Of a stretch of 64,000 nt of DNA, positions 48,769 to 56,593 are shown one piece after another (the stretch's first letter is position 1; every line of letters begins with the position of its first letter). The notes beneath the pieces were generated by a model. That model was not told where the DNA came from. It did not search any database and was given only the letters and a program-made list of their open reading frames with translations. The DNA is from Paracoccus methylarcula (GTDB taxonomy: Bacteria > Pseudomonadota > Alphaproteobacteria > Rhodobacterales > Rhodobacteraceae), in NCBI RefSeq assembly GCF_003007735.2, contig NZ_PXNQ02000004.1, positions 236,316 through 300,315 on the forward strand, in the 5' to 3' direction. The position numbers and the translations under genes are program-made.

Positions 48769-51156
48769 ATGAAATTCACCCTTTCCTGGCTTAAAGAGCA
48801 TCTCGACACCACGGCCACCCTCGACCAGATTACCGAGGCGCTGACCGATCTTGGCCTTGAGGTCGAGGAGGTCTCGGACCCCGCTGCGCGTTTGGGTGCC
48901 TTTACGCTGGCGCGCGTGGTCCATGCCGAGCAGCATCCAGATGCCGACCGGCTGAAGCTTTGCCGGGTGCTGACCGACGAGGGTGAGAAGCAGATCGTCT
49001 GCGGTGCGCCCAACGCGCGCGAAGGGATCACCGTCGTATTGGCCAAGCCGGGGGATTATGTTCCCGGCATCGACGTCACCCTGAGCGTCGGCAAGATCCG
49101 CGGAGTCGAGAGCCACGGCATGATGGCCTCGGAGCGCGAGCTGGAACTGTCGGACGAGCATGACGGCATCATCGAGTTGCCCTCGGGGGAGGTCGGCCAG
49201 AAATTCGTGGACTGGCTGGCACAGAACGCGCCGGAAAAGATCGATCCGATGATCGATATCGCGATCACGCCGAACCGCCCCGACGCGCTTGGTGTTCGCG
49301 GCATCGCCCGCGATCTGGCGGCGAGGGGTCTGGGCCGGCTGAAGCCGCTGCGCGAGGCCGGCATCACGCCTGTCTTCCCCTGTCCGATCGGCGTCACCAT
49401 CGAGCCGGAGGTTGCTGCCAAGGCGCCGTTCTTCTCGGGGCGGGTGCTGCGCGGGGTCAAGAACGGCCCCAGCCCGGCATGGCTGCAGAAGCGCCTGACG
49501 GCCATCGGCTTGCGTCCGATCAACCTGCTGGTCGATATCACCAATTTCTTCACCTATGATCTGAACCGCCCGCTGCATGTGTTCGATGCGGCGAAGGTCT
49601 CGGGCAACCTGACCCTGCGTGCGGCGCAGGAGGGCGAAGAAATTCTTGCGCTGGACGACAAGACCTATCGCATGCCCGAAGGCGCCGTGGTCATCTGTGA
49701 TGAGAACGGTCCCGAAAGCATTGCCGGGGTGATGGGCGGCGCGGCCACGGGCTCGCAGGAGGACACCACGGATGTGTTCATCGAGGCCGCCTATTTCGAT
49801 CCGGTCAGCACCGCCGCGACCGGCCGGGTGCTGAAGATCAGTTCGGATGCGCGTTACCGGTTCGAACGCGGCATCGATCCGGAATTCACCCTGCAGGGGC
49901 TGGATCTCGCCACGCGGATGATCATGGATCTATGCGGTGGAGAGCCCTCCGAGGTGGTGACCGCCGGTGCCGTCCCCGATACCGCCCGCGCCTATCGCCT
50001 GGATCCGTCGCGCACTGCCAGCCTTGTCGGACTCGACATCCCCGAGGCGACTCAACGCGCCACGCTCGAAGCGCTCGGCTTCCGGCTGGAGGGTGACATG
50101 GCGCATGTTCCCTCGTGGCGCCCCGATGTGCAGGGCGAGGCCGATCTGGTCGAGGAAATCGCCCGTATCGCCAGCCTCACCGGGCTGGAGGGCAAGCCGC
50201 TGCCGCGCCTGAGGCCCGGTGTGCCGAAGCCAATCCTGACGCCCTTGCAGGTGCGGGAAAGCGCGGCGCGGCGGCAGGCTGCGGCCCTGGGTTACAATGA
50301 ATGCGTCACCTACAGTTTCATCGATCAGGCAGCCGCCAGCCTGTTCGGCGGCGGTGCGGATGCGGTGCGGGTCGAGAACCCGATCAGCAGCGAGATGACC
50401 CATCTGCGCCCCGATCTGCTGCCCGGCCTGCTGGCCGCCGCTGCCCGCAACCAGGCACGCGGTTTCGCCGATCTGGCCCTGTTCGAGATGGGGCCTGTCT
50501 TTGCCGGTGGGGAACCGGGCGAGCAGGCGACGCAACTGACCGGCTTGCTGGTCGGCGCCACTGCTCCGCGTGATCCCTTCGGCAGTCGTCGCAAGGTGGA
50601 TCTCTATGACGCCAAGGCGGATGCCGGGGCGGTGCTGGCCACCATCGGCGCACCCGCCAAGGCGCAGATCAACCGCAAGCTGGACGGCTGGTGGCATCCG
50701 GGCCGCGCGGGCAATATCGTGCTTGGTCCCAATGTGCTGGCGACATTCGGGGAAATCCATCCCCGGGTGCTGCGCGACATGGATGTCAAGGGCCCTGCCG
50801 TGGCTTTCACCATCCGCATCGCCAATATCCCCTTCCCCAAGGTGAAAACCGCGACGCGGTCGGCGCTGGATATCTCTGAACTGCAGGCGGTCGAGCGCGA
50901 TTTCGCCTTTGTCGTCGACCCAATGGTCGAGGCATTGACGCTCGTGAATGCCGCCGCCGGCGCCGACAAGGCGCTGATCGAGCGTGTGACCGTGTTCGAC
51001 CAGTTCACCGGGCTGGAGGATGGCAGGAAATCCATCGCCATCACCGCCCGCATGCAGCCGCGCGACAAGACCCTGACCGATGCCGAGATCGAGGCCGTCA
51101 GCCAGAAGATCATCGACAAGGTCCGGAAAGCGACGGGCGGCGCTCTGCGCGGCTAG
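48769..51156 (+). CDS. pheT: phenylalanine--tRNA ligase beta subunit
   Basis: This 795-residue PheRS beta subunit has the N-terminal tRNA-binding OB fold (FTLARVVHAEQHPDADRLKL), the B3/B4 editing domain (GRVLRGVKNGPSPAWLQKRL, then SSDARYRFERGIDP), the B5 domain and the C-terminal anticodon-binding FDX-ACB domain (ERDFAFVVDPMV, then FDQFTGLEDGRKSIAITARM). The length is normal. It is not next to pheS. The integrative element begins about 250 bases after its stop. Confidence 0.95.
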   Translation: MKFTLSWLKEHLDTTATLDQITEALTDLGLEVEEVSDPAARLGAFTLARVVHAEQHPDADRLKLCRVLTDEGEKQIVCGAPNAREGITVVLAKPGDYVPGIDVTLSVGKIRGVESHGMMASERELELSDEHDGIIELPSGEVGQKFVDWLAQNAPEKIDPMIDIAITPNRPDALGVRGIARDLAARGLGRLKPLREAGITPVFPCPIGVTIEPEVAAKAPFFSGRVLRGVKNGPSPAWLQKRLTAIGLRPINLLVDITNFFTYDLNRPLHVFDAAKVSGNLTLRAAQEGEEILALDDKTYRMPEGAVVICDENGPESIAGVMGGAATGSQEDTTDVFIEAAYFDPVSTAATGRVLKISSDARYRFERGIDPEFTLQGLDLATRMIMDLCGGEPSEVVTAGAVPDTARAYRLDPSRTASLVGLDIPEATQRATLEALGFRLEGDMAHVPSWRPDVQGEADLVEEIARIASLTGLEGKPLPRLRPGVPKPILTPLQVRESAARRQAAALGYNECVTYSFIDQAAASLFGGGADAVRVENPISSEMTHLRPDLLPGLLAAAARNQARGFADLALFEMGPVFAGGEPGEQATQLTGLLVGATAPRDPFGSRRKVDLYDAKADAGAVLATIGAPAKAQINRKLDGWWHPGRAGNIVLGPNVLATFGEIHPRVLRDMDVKGPAVAFTIRIANIPFPKVKTATRSALDISELQAVERDFAFVVDPMVEALTLVNAAAGADKALIERVTVFDQFTGLEDGRKSIAITARMQPRDKTLTDAEIEAVSQKIIDKVRKATGGALRG

Positions 51157-51405
51157 CCCCGTTCAGGGGCGAACGGACCCGGCGTTGAATTGTGCGCCCC
51201 GCGAAGGATCGAGACCGCATTGCGGGACCCGTGGCTGCGGGCCTTCGCGAAAGATGCTCCGGGGAAAGGATGGAGCGGGTGATGGGATACGATCAAATGA
51301 ATTTATTTAATGATTTCAATCCAAGAGTGTCCCATGGTAGGGATTTGCAGCCCGTTATGAATCAATGGGTTACGTAGAGGGTGTCCCACGAAATTCGCGG
51401 TCTGT
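51157..51405. other. junction between pheT and the integrase gene
   Basis: There is no gene here. GC content drops at about 51290-51370. Two direct copies of AGRGTGTCCCAY occur (cores at 51327-51334 and 51381-51388), 54 bases apart, just beyond the integrase stop. They are candidates for the attachment core or integrase arm sites. No tRNA gene is present. Confidence 0.4.
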
Positions 51406-52491
51406 TCACCATTCCATGCCTTCCAGGCGCTTCATCGCGTCTGCCGCCATCCGCCACCTTTCGACACCCTTGGTGTAGATCTCTGAGGTCTTTGCCTGAG
51501 TATGTCCGTGGATCGACATGATTTGATACTGGCTGCAACCTTCTTGGGCCAGGAGATGTCCCGCCGCCTTGCGAATACCATGACTTGACCGGTCGTCGAG
51601 CCCAGCTTCACGGCACCATCGCCGGAACATCTGTCCGAGACTGTCTGGAGTGGCGAACGGCTTGCCCTTGTAGTTGAGAAGGTAGGTAGGGCCCTGGACT
51701 GTGGTGGCCCGTGTGGCTTTGAAGAGGGGTGGCAGCATAGGGATTGCGACCGGAGCGGATCCACGTTTTCGCGGCTGCCAACCTATTCCCCGGATACCGT
51801 CACGGGTAAACTCATTCCCTCGGCCAAGCTCAATTGCGTCTCCGATACGACACGCGGTGAACATGAATAGCGTCAGGGCAAGGTGGGCCGTCGTTCCTGG
51901 CGGGTGTTTCTGACGATACTTCTTCAGGTCGGCCACGGTCCATGCCACGGCACCACCTTTACCGCGATCAATCGTTCCGATCCCGATAGCGGGGTTGATC
52001 TGGCAGATTTTGACATCGTCAACGGCCCAACGATACATGCTGCGAATACCTGCCACGACACTGTCCGCCCATGCTGGCGTGTCGATCATCTTGTCGCGGA
52101 GTTCGATGATTTTGATCTGCGGAACTCGCATGTCGTATTCGCCATACTCTTCCCGTAGTATCTTCATAACCTGGCGACGCTTCTTCAGGGTCAAGGAGGA
52201 GGCCAATCCGGCTTCTACCTGCCGCTCCAGGGCCGCTTCGTGCTTATATGTCAGCCAGGCAACCGAGTTCCTGACCACCCGGTCCTCCGGGGCGATCGTG
52301 GGCTCCAAAGCTACACCGCGTCGCGCGGCGCGGTAGTGTTCCATGAATTCGGGATGGTCTGGGGTGACGGTCAGCCTTATCCGGCGGGCTTTTTCCCCTT
52401 CGACTCTGACTCGATATCGGTATGCGCCTGATGGCAGCCGTTCCCTAAGGAGGCCGGGCAGGTCGAGTTTCATTTCGTCTGGCTCTACCAT
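51406..52491 (-). CDS. phage-type tyrosine recombinase / integrase
   Basis: This 361-residue integrase has the catalytic arginine in FTACRIGDAIELGR near residue 220, HGIRKAAGHLL (H-x-x-R) near 315 and the terminal IHGHTQAKTSEIYTKG with the nucleophilic tyrosine. The N-terminal arm-binding and core-binding domains are present (SGAYRYRVRVEGEKARRIR). The ATG at 52473 is an alternative start. Its start overlaps the upstream 62-residue gene. It inserts and excises the element. Confidence 0.92.
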   Translation of the reverse strand: MVEPDEMKLDLPGLLRERLPSGAYRYRVRVEGEKARRIRLTVTPDHPEFMEHYRAARRGVALEPTIAPEDRVVRNSVAWLTYKHEAALERQVEAGLASSLTLKKRRQVMKILREEYGEYDMRVPQIKIIELRDKMIDTPAWADSVVAGIRSMYRWAVDDVKICQINPAIGIGTIDRGKGGAVAWTVADLKKYRQKHPPGTTAHLALTLFMFTACRIGDAIELGRGNEFTRDGIRGIGWQPRKRGSAPVAIPMLPPLFKATRATTVQGPTYLLNYKGKPFATPDSLGQMFRRWCREAGLDDRSSHGIRKAAGHLLAQEGCSQYQIMSIHGHTQAKTSEIYTKGVERWRMAADAMKRLEGMEW

Positions 52492-52673
52492 TGCTTGGGT
52501 AGGCCAAACTTGTCCGGTTCATTCACCTGGTCAACGATTCGTTCGTTCGGGACCAGGCGCACTGTGACACTCCCCAACACCAACTCAATCACGCTATTCG
52601 GATCAGCTTCACGTGCCCCCTGGACGGCGCGCTTGATGTCTGTCTTCGTAAAGGTTGCGCGCGGCCGTCCCAT
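52485..52673 (-). CDS. small phage-type protein upstream of integrase
   Basis: This is a 62-residue protein beginning MGRPRATFTKTDIKRAVQGA, a basic start with a possible short helix-turn-helix, then a strand-rich part (VIELVLGSVTVRLVP). Such short genes commonly sit just before alphaproteobacterial phage integrases and might assist excision, but no family is certain. AGGAGG is its ribosome binding site. It overlaps the integrase gene by seven bases and its own start lies in the stop of the preceding small gene. Confidence 0.65.
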   Translation of the reverse strand: MGRPRATFTKTDIKRAVQGAREADPNSVIELVLGSVTVRLVPNERIVDQVNEPDKFGLPKQW

Positions 52674-52801
52674 CAGATCGTCGCCTCCTGAAACTTCTCG
52701 GCTTCATTGCCCCAGATCACCCAGCCTACACGGCGCTGGCGACTGAACAGATCGAAGCCTCCAAAGGGACGCAGGTCGTGGAAGGTATGGAGCGAGCTCA
52801 T
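52673..52801 (-). CDS. 42-residue protein, coupled at both ends
   Basis: A short frame fills what would otherwise be a 124-base gap. It begins MSSLHTFHDLRPFGGF and ends EKFQEATI. Its ATG overlaps the stop of the 78-residue gene (ATGA) and its TGA overlaps the ATG of the 62-residue gene (TGATG). The AGGAGG of the next gene is within its last codons. Overlap on both sides is strong evidence that it is translated. The role is unknown. Confidence 0.6.
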   Translation of the reverse strand: MSSLHTFHDLRPFGGFDLFSRQRRVGWVIWGNEAEKFQEATI

Positions 52802-53034
52802 GTCTGTCCCAATCTTGCCGTAGACAGCCAGCGACCGAACGCCTCGGACAGTGCATCTTGCGCGGCCTGGACCGATCTCGCGGTGCCGCGGTCATCGGTG
52901 AGATCGAGCGCCCAGGTCGCGCGGCCGTCGCCGAGAGGGTAGATACGGCCGACTGGTGCGTTGCCGCAGAACGCGATCACGCGGCCGAGCTCGTGCGGCT
53001 CTTGGAAAGACAAGATGCATGGCGACCGGTCCAT
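52798..53034 (-). CDS. hypothetical protein, 78 residues
   Basis: The protein starts MDRSPCILSFQEPHELGRVI and contains GRIYPLGDGRATWALDLTDD, then a helix with ARSVQAAQDALSEAFGRW. This strand-then-helix pattern is typical of small phage proteins of unknown function. The start overlaps the HTH gene stop by one base (TGATG), and the stop overlaps the next small gene. Confidence 0.65.
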   Translation of the reverse strand: MDRSPCILSFQEPHELGRVIAFCGNAPVGRIYPLGDGRATWALDLTDDRGTARSVQAAQDALSEAFGRWLSTARLGQT

Positions 53035-53288
53035 CAGGACATTGCCTCCAAGGTTTCGTCGGTCAGATTGATGCGGGTGAACTTGTAAGCGCCAAGTGTC
53101 GTCGGTGACACAGCGCGGAATCGGCCCTGCCACCCTCGCGCCTTTACGATCGTCCGGATGGTCGAGACTGGCTCGCCGAGCGCGTCGGCCACTTCTGCAA
53201 TGGTGCGATACCATCCGTGGATTTGGCAATTGGCCCAGATACGGTAAGCAAGCGCCATCGTTCGGGGGTTCTGACGAAGCCTGGTCAT
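53034..53288 (-). CDS. small helix-turn-helix protein, 84 residues
   Basis: The sequence AYRIWANCQIHGWYRTIAEV-ADALGEPVSTIRTIVKARGW has the spacing of a winged or simple HTH, with the recognition helix near residues 40-50. It ends RINLTDETLEAMS. The start lies in the stop of the ParB-like gene (ATGA). It may be a regulator of the element's integration module, but no target is visible. Confidence 0.68.
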   Translation of the reverse strand: MTRLRQNPRTMALAYRIWANCQIHGWYRTIAEVADALGEPVSTIRTIVKARGWQGRFRAVSPTTLGAYKFTRINLTDETLEAMS

Positions 53289-54100
53289 GCAGCCTTCCTC
53301 CCCCGAAGCAGCATCGCGAAGAACTCGCGCCGGCAAGCGGCCTTCGGACGACCATCTTCCGCAGCCAACCTGTCTGCAGCCTCGATCACCAGCCACGGAC
53401 GTTTTTCGCGCAAAGCGGCAAGGCAGTTGTTTACATCGACCTGGCTTTCCGCGATCGCGCCGAGCCACGGCGTCAGCAGATCGTTTGAGAAGTTCGCGAC
53501 AGAATTGGGATCATATTCCAGCAACGCGGTCAGACCCTTGGTCACCACTGCGTCCTGGTCGCGCTCGATCAGCTTCTTGATCAGCGATACAGCGAACACC
53601 ATGCCGGGCTTCTTGGCCTTGGTCGTATAGTTGCTGGACATGAGCCTGCAGCCGGCATCGGAGACGGCCTCGCGGCACCGAAGTGCCCAGGTCTCACCGG
53701 CTGTCAGCGCGGCTCGATACACCGATTGCGTGTTGACCCTGATCTGCCTGGTATTGATCTCGATGAAGGCGAGCGCCTGTTCTTCGGGTGCGACCAGGGC
53801 GACCATGGCCGGGATCTTCTCGAAGCTGCATAGCGCTGCCGCATGTGCGCGATGTTGTCCGTCGATCAAGGCATATTTCCCGCCCTCGACAGGTGCGACC
53901 ACGATCGGAGAAAATCGCGACCACCGAAAATCTCCTGCAATGCGGCGAATGGCGGCAAGATTGCCGCTGTTCAGTGGCCGCTGGTAGCGATCGTCGATCA
54001 CGAGCTTGTCGATCTCGATCCACATCAATTGCGGCGCCGGCTGCGAAGACGGTGTTACGGGGAACATACCGTCGATGTTGATTTGTCGATAGTCGGACAT
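53285..54100 (-). CDS. ParB/Srx-fold nuclease-like protein
   Basis: This 271-residue protein has an N-terminal ParB-like domain: LVIDDRYQRPLN, then FSPIVVAPVEGGKYALIDGQ followed by HRAHAA, the family's nucleotide-binding pattern. The C-terminal part is helical and has no typical ParB HTH. In phages and plasmids such proteins act in partition, CTP-dependent DNA binding, or as nucleases. Here it could maintain or regulate the element. The start ATG is three bases after the previous gene. Confidence 0.75.
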   Translation of the reverse strand: MSDYRQINIDGMFPVTPSSQPAPQLMWIEIDKLVIDDRYQRPLNSGNLAAIRRIAGDFRWSRFSPIVVAPVEGGKYALIDGQHRAHAAALCSFEKIPAMVALVAPEEQALAFIEINTRQIRVNTQSVYRAALTAGETWALRCREAVSDAGCRLMSSNYTTKAKKPGMVFAVSLIKKLIERDQDAVVTKGLTALLEYDPNSVANFSNDLLTPWLGAIAESQVDVNNCLAALREKRPWLVIEAADRLAAEDGRPKAACRREFFAMLLRGRKAA

Positions 54101-54103
54101 GGT

Positions 54104-54406
54104 TCACTTTCCCGGCTGCTGAGCCAACCGCTTTTCGGCGGCGGCAATCCAGTTGCTGAAGGCACCATGCAGACCGCTCGTACTGGTCGAACTGATCCGC
54201 CGCATGGTGATGCAGTTGCCTTCGGGCTTTTCCGCGATCCGGGCGCCGTAGGTGGCGGTCAGGTAATCGCCGAGTTCGTTTGCGGCTTTCCTATGCCGAC
54301 GGTGCTGATCCATGATGTCGCCATTTTCGTATGAGATCGTAGGCAACTGCGCGATGCGTGCGCGGAGATCGGCGATGATGTCGGGAAAATCGGGTGCGTC
54401 GGTCAT
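54104..54406 (-). CDS. hypothetical protein, 100 residues
   Basis: This gene starts MTDAPDFPDIIADLRARIAQ with a clear GGAGG ten bases upstream. The protein is mainly helical, with a histidine/arginine-rich patch (DQHRRHRKAANELGDYL) and a C-terminal helix AFSNWIAAAEKRLAQQ. No domain is recognised. It belongs to the leftward operon of the element. Confidence 0.65.
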   Translation of the reverse strand: MTDAPDFPDIIADLRARIAQLPTISYENGDIMDQHRRHRKAANELGDYLTATYGARIAEKPEGNCITMRRISSTSTSGLHGAFSNWIAAAEKRLAQQPGK

Positions 54407-54422
54407 GTTTGGCCTCCAAGAT

Positions 54423-54869
54423 TCAGGAATTCGGTTTCGGCAGGCGCAGCGGTCCATCCGTCGTTGTGATTGCCTCCCCCACGCGCCGCCCGTCAGGCAG
54501 GTGGATATGAGGCAGGAAGGCTGCATCGGTGTCGAGGAAGCCAGCCGCCATCATCGCGGCCTGCGCCTTGATCCAATCGGCCATGATCGCCCAGGCAGCG
54601 CTTTCAGCCACTTTCCGCGCCTTGACGTTGTGATCCGACTCCTTCGTCCTCGGCCCACGCTTGTTCTCGCGCAGCCAGGCCTCCGCATAGGCGCCAACCC
54701 GAACCGGGATCGTTATCTCACGGCCATGCAGGCGGAATTGTGCGATGATCTGGTCGGCATCGTCATCGACCATGAAGCCGACAGCGGAAGCGCCGGTGCT
54801 GCGCAGCGTGTCGCGGATTTCCTTCTCGCGAGCCTGGCCGGCGGTCGAGGATGCATAGGGCAGTGCCAT
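54423..54869 (-). CDS. hypothetical protein, 148 residues
   Basis: The start ATG 54869 has GGAG nine bases upstream within GTGGAGACCATC. The same GGAGACCATC leader also precedes the first gene of the operon at 55953. The product has a possible beta core (IIAQFRLHGREITIPVRVGA) and helices (AWAIMADWIKAQAAMM). It ends LPHIHLPDGRRVGEAITTTD. Segments of this kind are seen in uncharacterised phage proteins. No function is assigned. Confidence 0.65.
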   Translation of the reverse strand: MALPYASSTAGQAREKEIRDTLRSTGASAVGFMVDDDADQIIAQFRLHGREITIPVRVGAYAEAWLRENKRGPRTKESDHNVKARKVAESAAWAIMADWIKAQAAMMAAGFLDTDAAFLPHIHLPDGRRVGEAITTTDGPLRLPKPNS

Positions 54870-54888
54870 GATGGTCTCCACTGTTTCC

Positions 54889-55194
54889 TTAAAGCCGCCG
54901 ACGTGCCTGGCGCTCGACGGCCGCTTTTCGTTCTCGGAACTCGCGACGATCGACGTGATCCATGTCGTCGAAAGCCTGCATTACGCGCGCGGCGTATTCT
55001 TTGCTTGAGACTTGGCCGTGCGCGCTTTTCACCGCTCGTCCAATTGCGATCGCCAACCTCTCGATCAGTTCGTCGTCGGCATCATCACCGGCAAGGTGCA
55101 TCGCTGCAGCAGTGCGGCCCATGTCGCTGACATAGCCTTGGCGGACCTGGAAGGCGTAGGCCTCGCGGAGTTGGTCGGGGGTGAACGTCGTCAT
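54889..55194 (-). CDS. hypothetical protein, 101 residues
   Basis: The product starts MTTFTPDQLREAYAFQVRQG and is almost wholly helical, ending in a strongly basic tail (RREFRERKAAVERQARRRL). The start overlaps the stop of the upstream gene (ATGA). No recognised family. Confidence 0.62.
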   Translation of the reverse strand: MTTFTPDQLREAYAFQVRQGYVSDMGRTAAAMHLAGDDADDELIERLAIAIGRAVKSAHGQVSSKEYAARVMQAFDDMDHVDRREFRERKAAVERQARRRL

Positions 55195-55535
55195 GCCCGC
55201 CCCTCCGCGTGGCTCATCGCCACGTCTACTGCGCGGTGCAATTGCTTGACCGCGTATTGCCTGCGAGCTTCAGCACCGGCCTTTGCCGCAGGCTTGTTCT
55301 TCGGATCCATGATGTCCGCTAGGGCGCGCAGCAAGATTGCCGTCGCACGCCCATCCTGTTCCGCGAGCTCGGCTGCCCAGATGCCAATACCCAACGTGAC
55401 GAACGATGCGCCTGTGCAGCCCGCAACGCGGGCGCCGAGCCTGGTGCATTCGAGCAGATGAGCGTGGACTATCTCGCGCACGACGTCGCCGGATGCGCCG
55501 GCGCGATGGTGGGTGCCTTTGCGCGGGTCAGTCAT
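55191..55535 (-). CDS. hypothetical protein, 114 residues
   Basis: The ATG at 55535 is preferred because it overlaps the preceding stop (ATGA), like the other genes in this chain. The ATG at 55547 is possible. The protein has a glycine-rich, possibly membrane-associated middle (AGCTGASFVTLGIGIWAAEL) and a basic helical end. Function unknown. Confidence 0.6.
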   Translation of the reverse strand: MTDPRKGTHHRAGASGDVVREIVHAHLLECTRLGARVAGCTGASFVTLGIGIWAAELAEQDGRATAILLRALADIMDPKNKPAAKAGAEARRQYAVKQLHRAVDVAMSHAEGRA

Positions 55536-55756
55536 TTCAGCCACCATGCGGCCAGCACACCGCCCGCGAAGGTGCCGAACATGCCCACGGCGATGTAGAT
55601 CAGATCGCGAGCCTTGAGGGCTTGCAGGGGCGATGGTGCCTCATGATCCTCGACGGCCGGCAAGTCGATCGGCAGTGGGGCGTCTGGCGCTTCGCTCTCC
55701 GGCCCCTGCCAAGCGTGATACGGACTGATGCGGCGTGTGACGATATGCTCTTCCAT
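55532..55756 (-). CDS. small membrane protein, 74 residues
   Basis: The product begins MEEHIVTRRISPYHAWQGPE, has a proline-rich acidic linker and one C-terminal membrane span (IYIAVGMFGTFAGGVLAAWW) ending in lysine. This is a tail-anchored layout. It overlaps the neighbours at both ends (TGATG, ATGA). Function unknown. Confidence 0.62.
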   Translation of the reverse strand: MEEHIVTRRISPYHAWQGPESEAPDAPLPIDLPAVEDHEAPSPLQALKARDLIYIAVGMFGTFAGGVLAAWWLK

Positions 55757-55953
55757 CACCGTGCACCCTCGCGACCGATCGGCGGGCGATGACACTGCCG
55801 AAGAATGCGGCCTCGCGCATTCGATCGGATGTACCAGGCGAGCCTGCGTGCGACAGGGCCAGCGGCAGCGGCTGCCTCGGGGTCGGTCAGAACCTTCCGG
55901 ACCTGATCATGGATCGGATGCCGGGCAAGGGCGTCGTCGGGAAGAAGTGACAT
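55756..55953 (-). CDS. hypothetical protein, 65 residues, first gene of the leftward operon
   Basis: The start ATG 55953 is set by GGAG nine bases upstream. The product begins MSLLPDDALARHPIHDQVRK and has a basic C-terminal half (RRLAWYIRSNARGRILRQCH). It follows the operator-containing promoter at 55987-56015 by about 30 bases, so it is the first product of the leftward transcript. Not recognised. Confidence 0.55.
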   Translation of the reverse strand: MSLLPDDALARHPIHDQVRKVLTDPEAAAAAGPVARRLAWYIRSNARGRILRQCHRPPIGREGAR

Positions 55954-55986
55954 TGCGATGGTCTCCATCGGGTTGCGATGGGCCAA

Positions 55987-56015
55987 GATGTATTCCAGAT
56001 AAAATGGAATATCAA
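55987..56015 (-). promoter_or_regulatory. leftward promoter with repressor operator in its spacer
   Basis: On the minus strand: -35 TTGATA (56015-56010), a 17-base spacer, then -10 TACATC (55992-55987). The spacer holds an inverted repeat TATTCCA-N7-TGGAATA (55991-56011) related to those at the repressor/Cro switch. This would let the element's repressor silence the leftward operon, as in lambdoid phages. Confidence 0.7.
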
Positions 56016-56169
56016 CTATTCGATTACAAAAAAATGGAAATTGAGCCTGCATGTCTTGCAGCATCGGCAAATGTTCGCTTATTGTTCCATTTCCGGAGCG
56101 AGGAGGAAAGATGGATGAGCAGGGTCTTGTTCGTGATTGGCGGGTTGGCTTATCGCTTGGGTATCAACC

Positions 56170-56505
56170 TTAACTTGCTCTTTGATCCCATTCATTATTT
56201 GCGACTTCGAGCGCAGGGAAGAGGCGATCCTGCACGTCACCAGGTAGCTGAGAATAGTGACCGCTCATCAGAAAATTGAAGTCTATTCTGTGCTCTCGGA
56301 AAAAGTAGCTCATGATCTCCCTGTTGGGAAAGGTGAGGGCCTTTTCCATATTGCTGATGTTGGTCGTCCGCTTCAGGCCTAGACTGGTCGCGAGTTCGGT
56401 CTGCATTAAATCCGCAGCATATCTGGCCGCTTTCAGCCGAATTGCGCATGCAACAATGCCCATGTCGCCGGTGTGTGCAAGTGAATGTTTTTGTTCGCTG
56501 TTCAT
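56170..56505 (-). CDS. XRE/CI-like repressor
   Basis: This 111-residue protein has an N-terminal HTH: ACAIRLKAARYAADLMQTEL, then ATSLGLKRTTNISNMEKALT. It continues to FFREHRIDFNFLMSGHYSQL, common in short phage repressors. There is no LexA-like peptidase domain, so induction would need another signal. It is divergent from the Cro-like gene with repeated ATTCCAG-type operators between them. Confidence 0.8.
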   Translation of the reverse strand: MNSEQKHSLAHTGDMGIVACAIRLKAARYAADLMQTELATSLGLKRTTNISNMEKALTFPNREIMSYFFREHRIDFNFLMSGHYSQLPGDVQDRLFPALEVANNEWDQRAS

Positions 56506-56522
56506 GCTGGATTTGTAATCCG

Positions 56523-56541
56523 TATTCAGAAATTCTGGAAT
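56523..56541. promoter_or_regulatory. operator copy in the repressor/Cro intergenic region
   Basis: TATTCAGAA-A-TTCTGGAAT is a near palindrome of the same type as those at 55991 and 56563. It lies just upstream of the repressor start (56505) and is placed for autoregulation. Confidence 0.6.
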
Positions 56542-56558
56542 GAATCTGTTCTGGATTA

Positions 56559-56587
56559 TTGATATTCCAGAAAAACTGGATTATCTA
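56559..56587 (+). promoter_or_regulatory. rightward promoter with operator in its spacer
   Basis: -35 TTGATA (56559-56564), a 17-base spacer TTCCAGAAAAACTGGAT, and -10 TATCTA (56582-56587). The spacer palindrome ATTCCAG-N5-CTGGAT copies the arrangement at the leftward promoter. The predicted transcription start falls at about 56594, i.e. on the ATG of the Cro-like gene. Confidence 0.68.
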
Positions 56588-56593
56588 TCGGAC

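Noticed and set aside
51157..51405. tRNA or tmRNA gene as the element's attachment site
   Set aside because: No cloverleaf can be folded next to the integrase. The only tRNA in the window is at 1491-1567.
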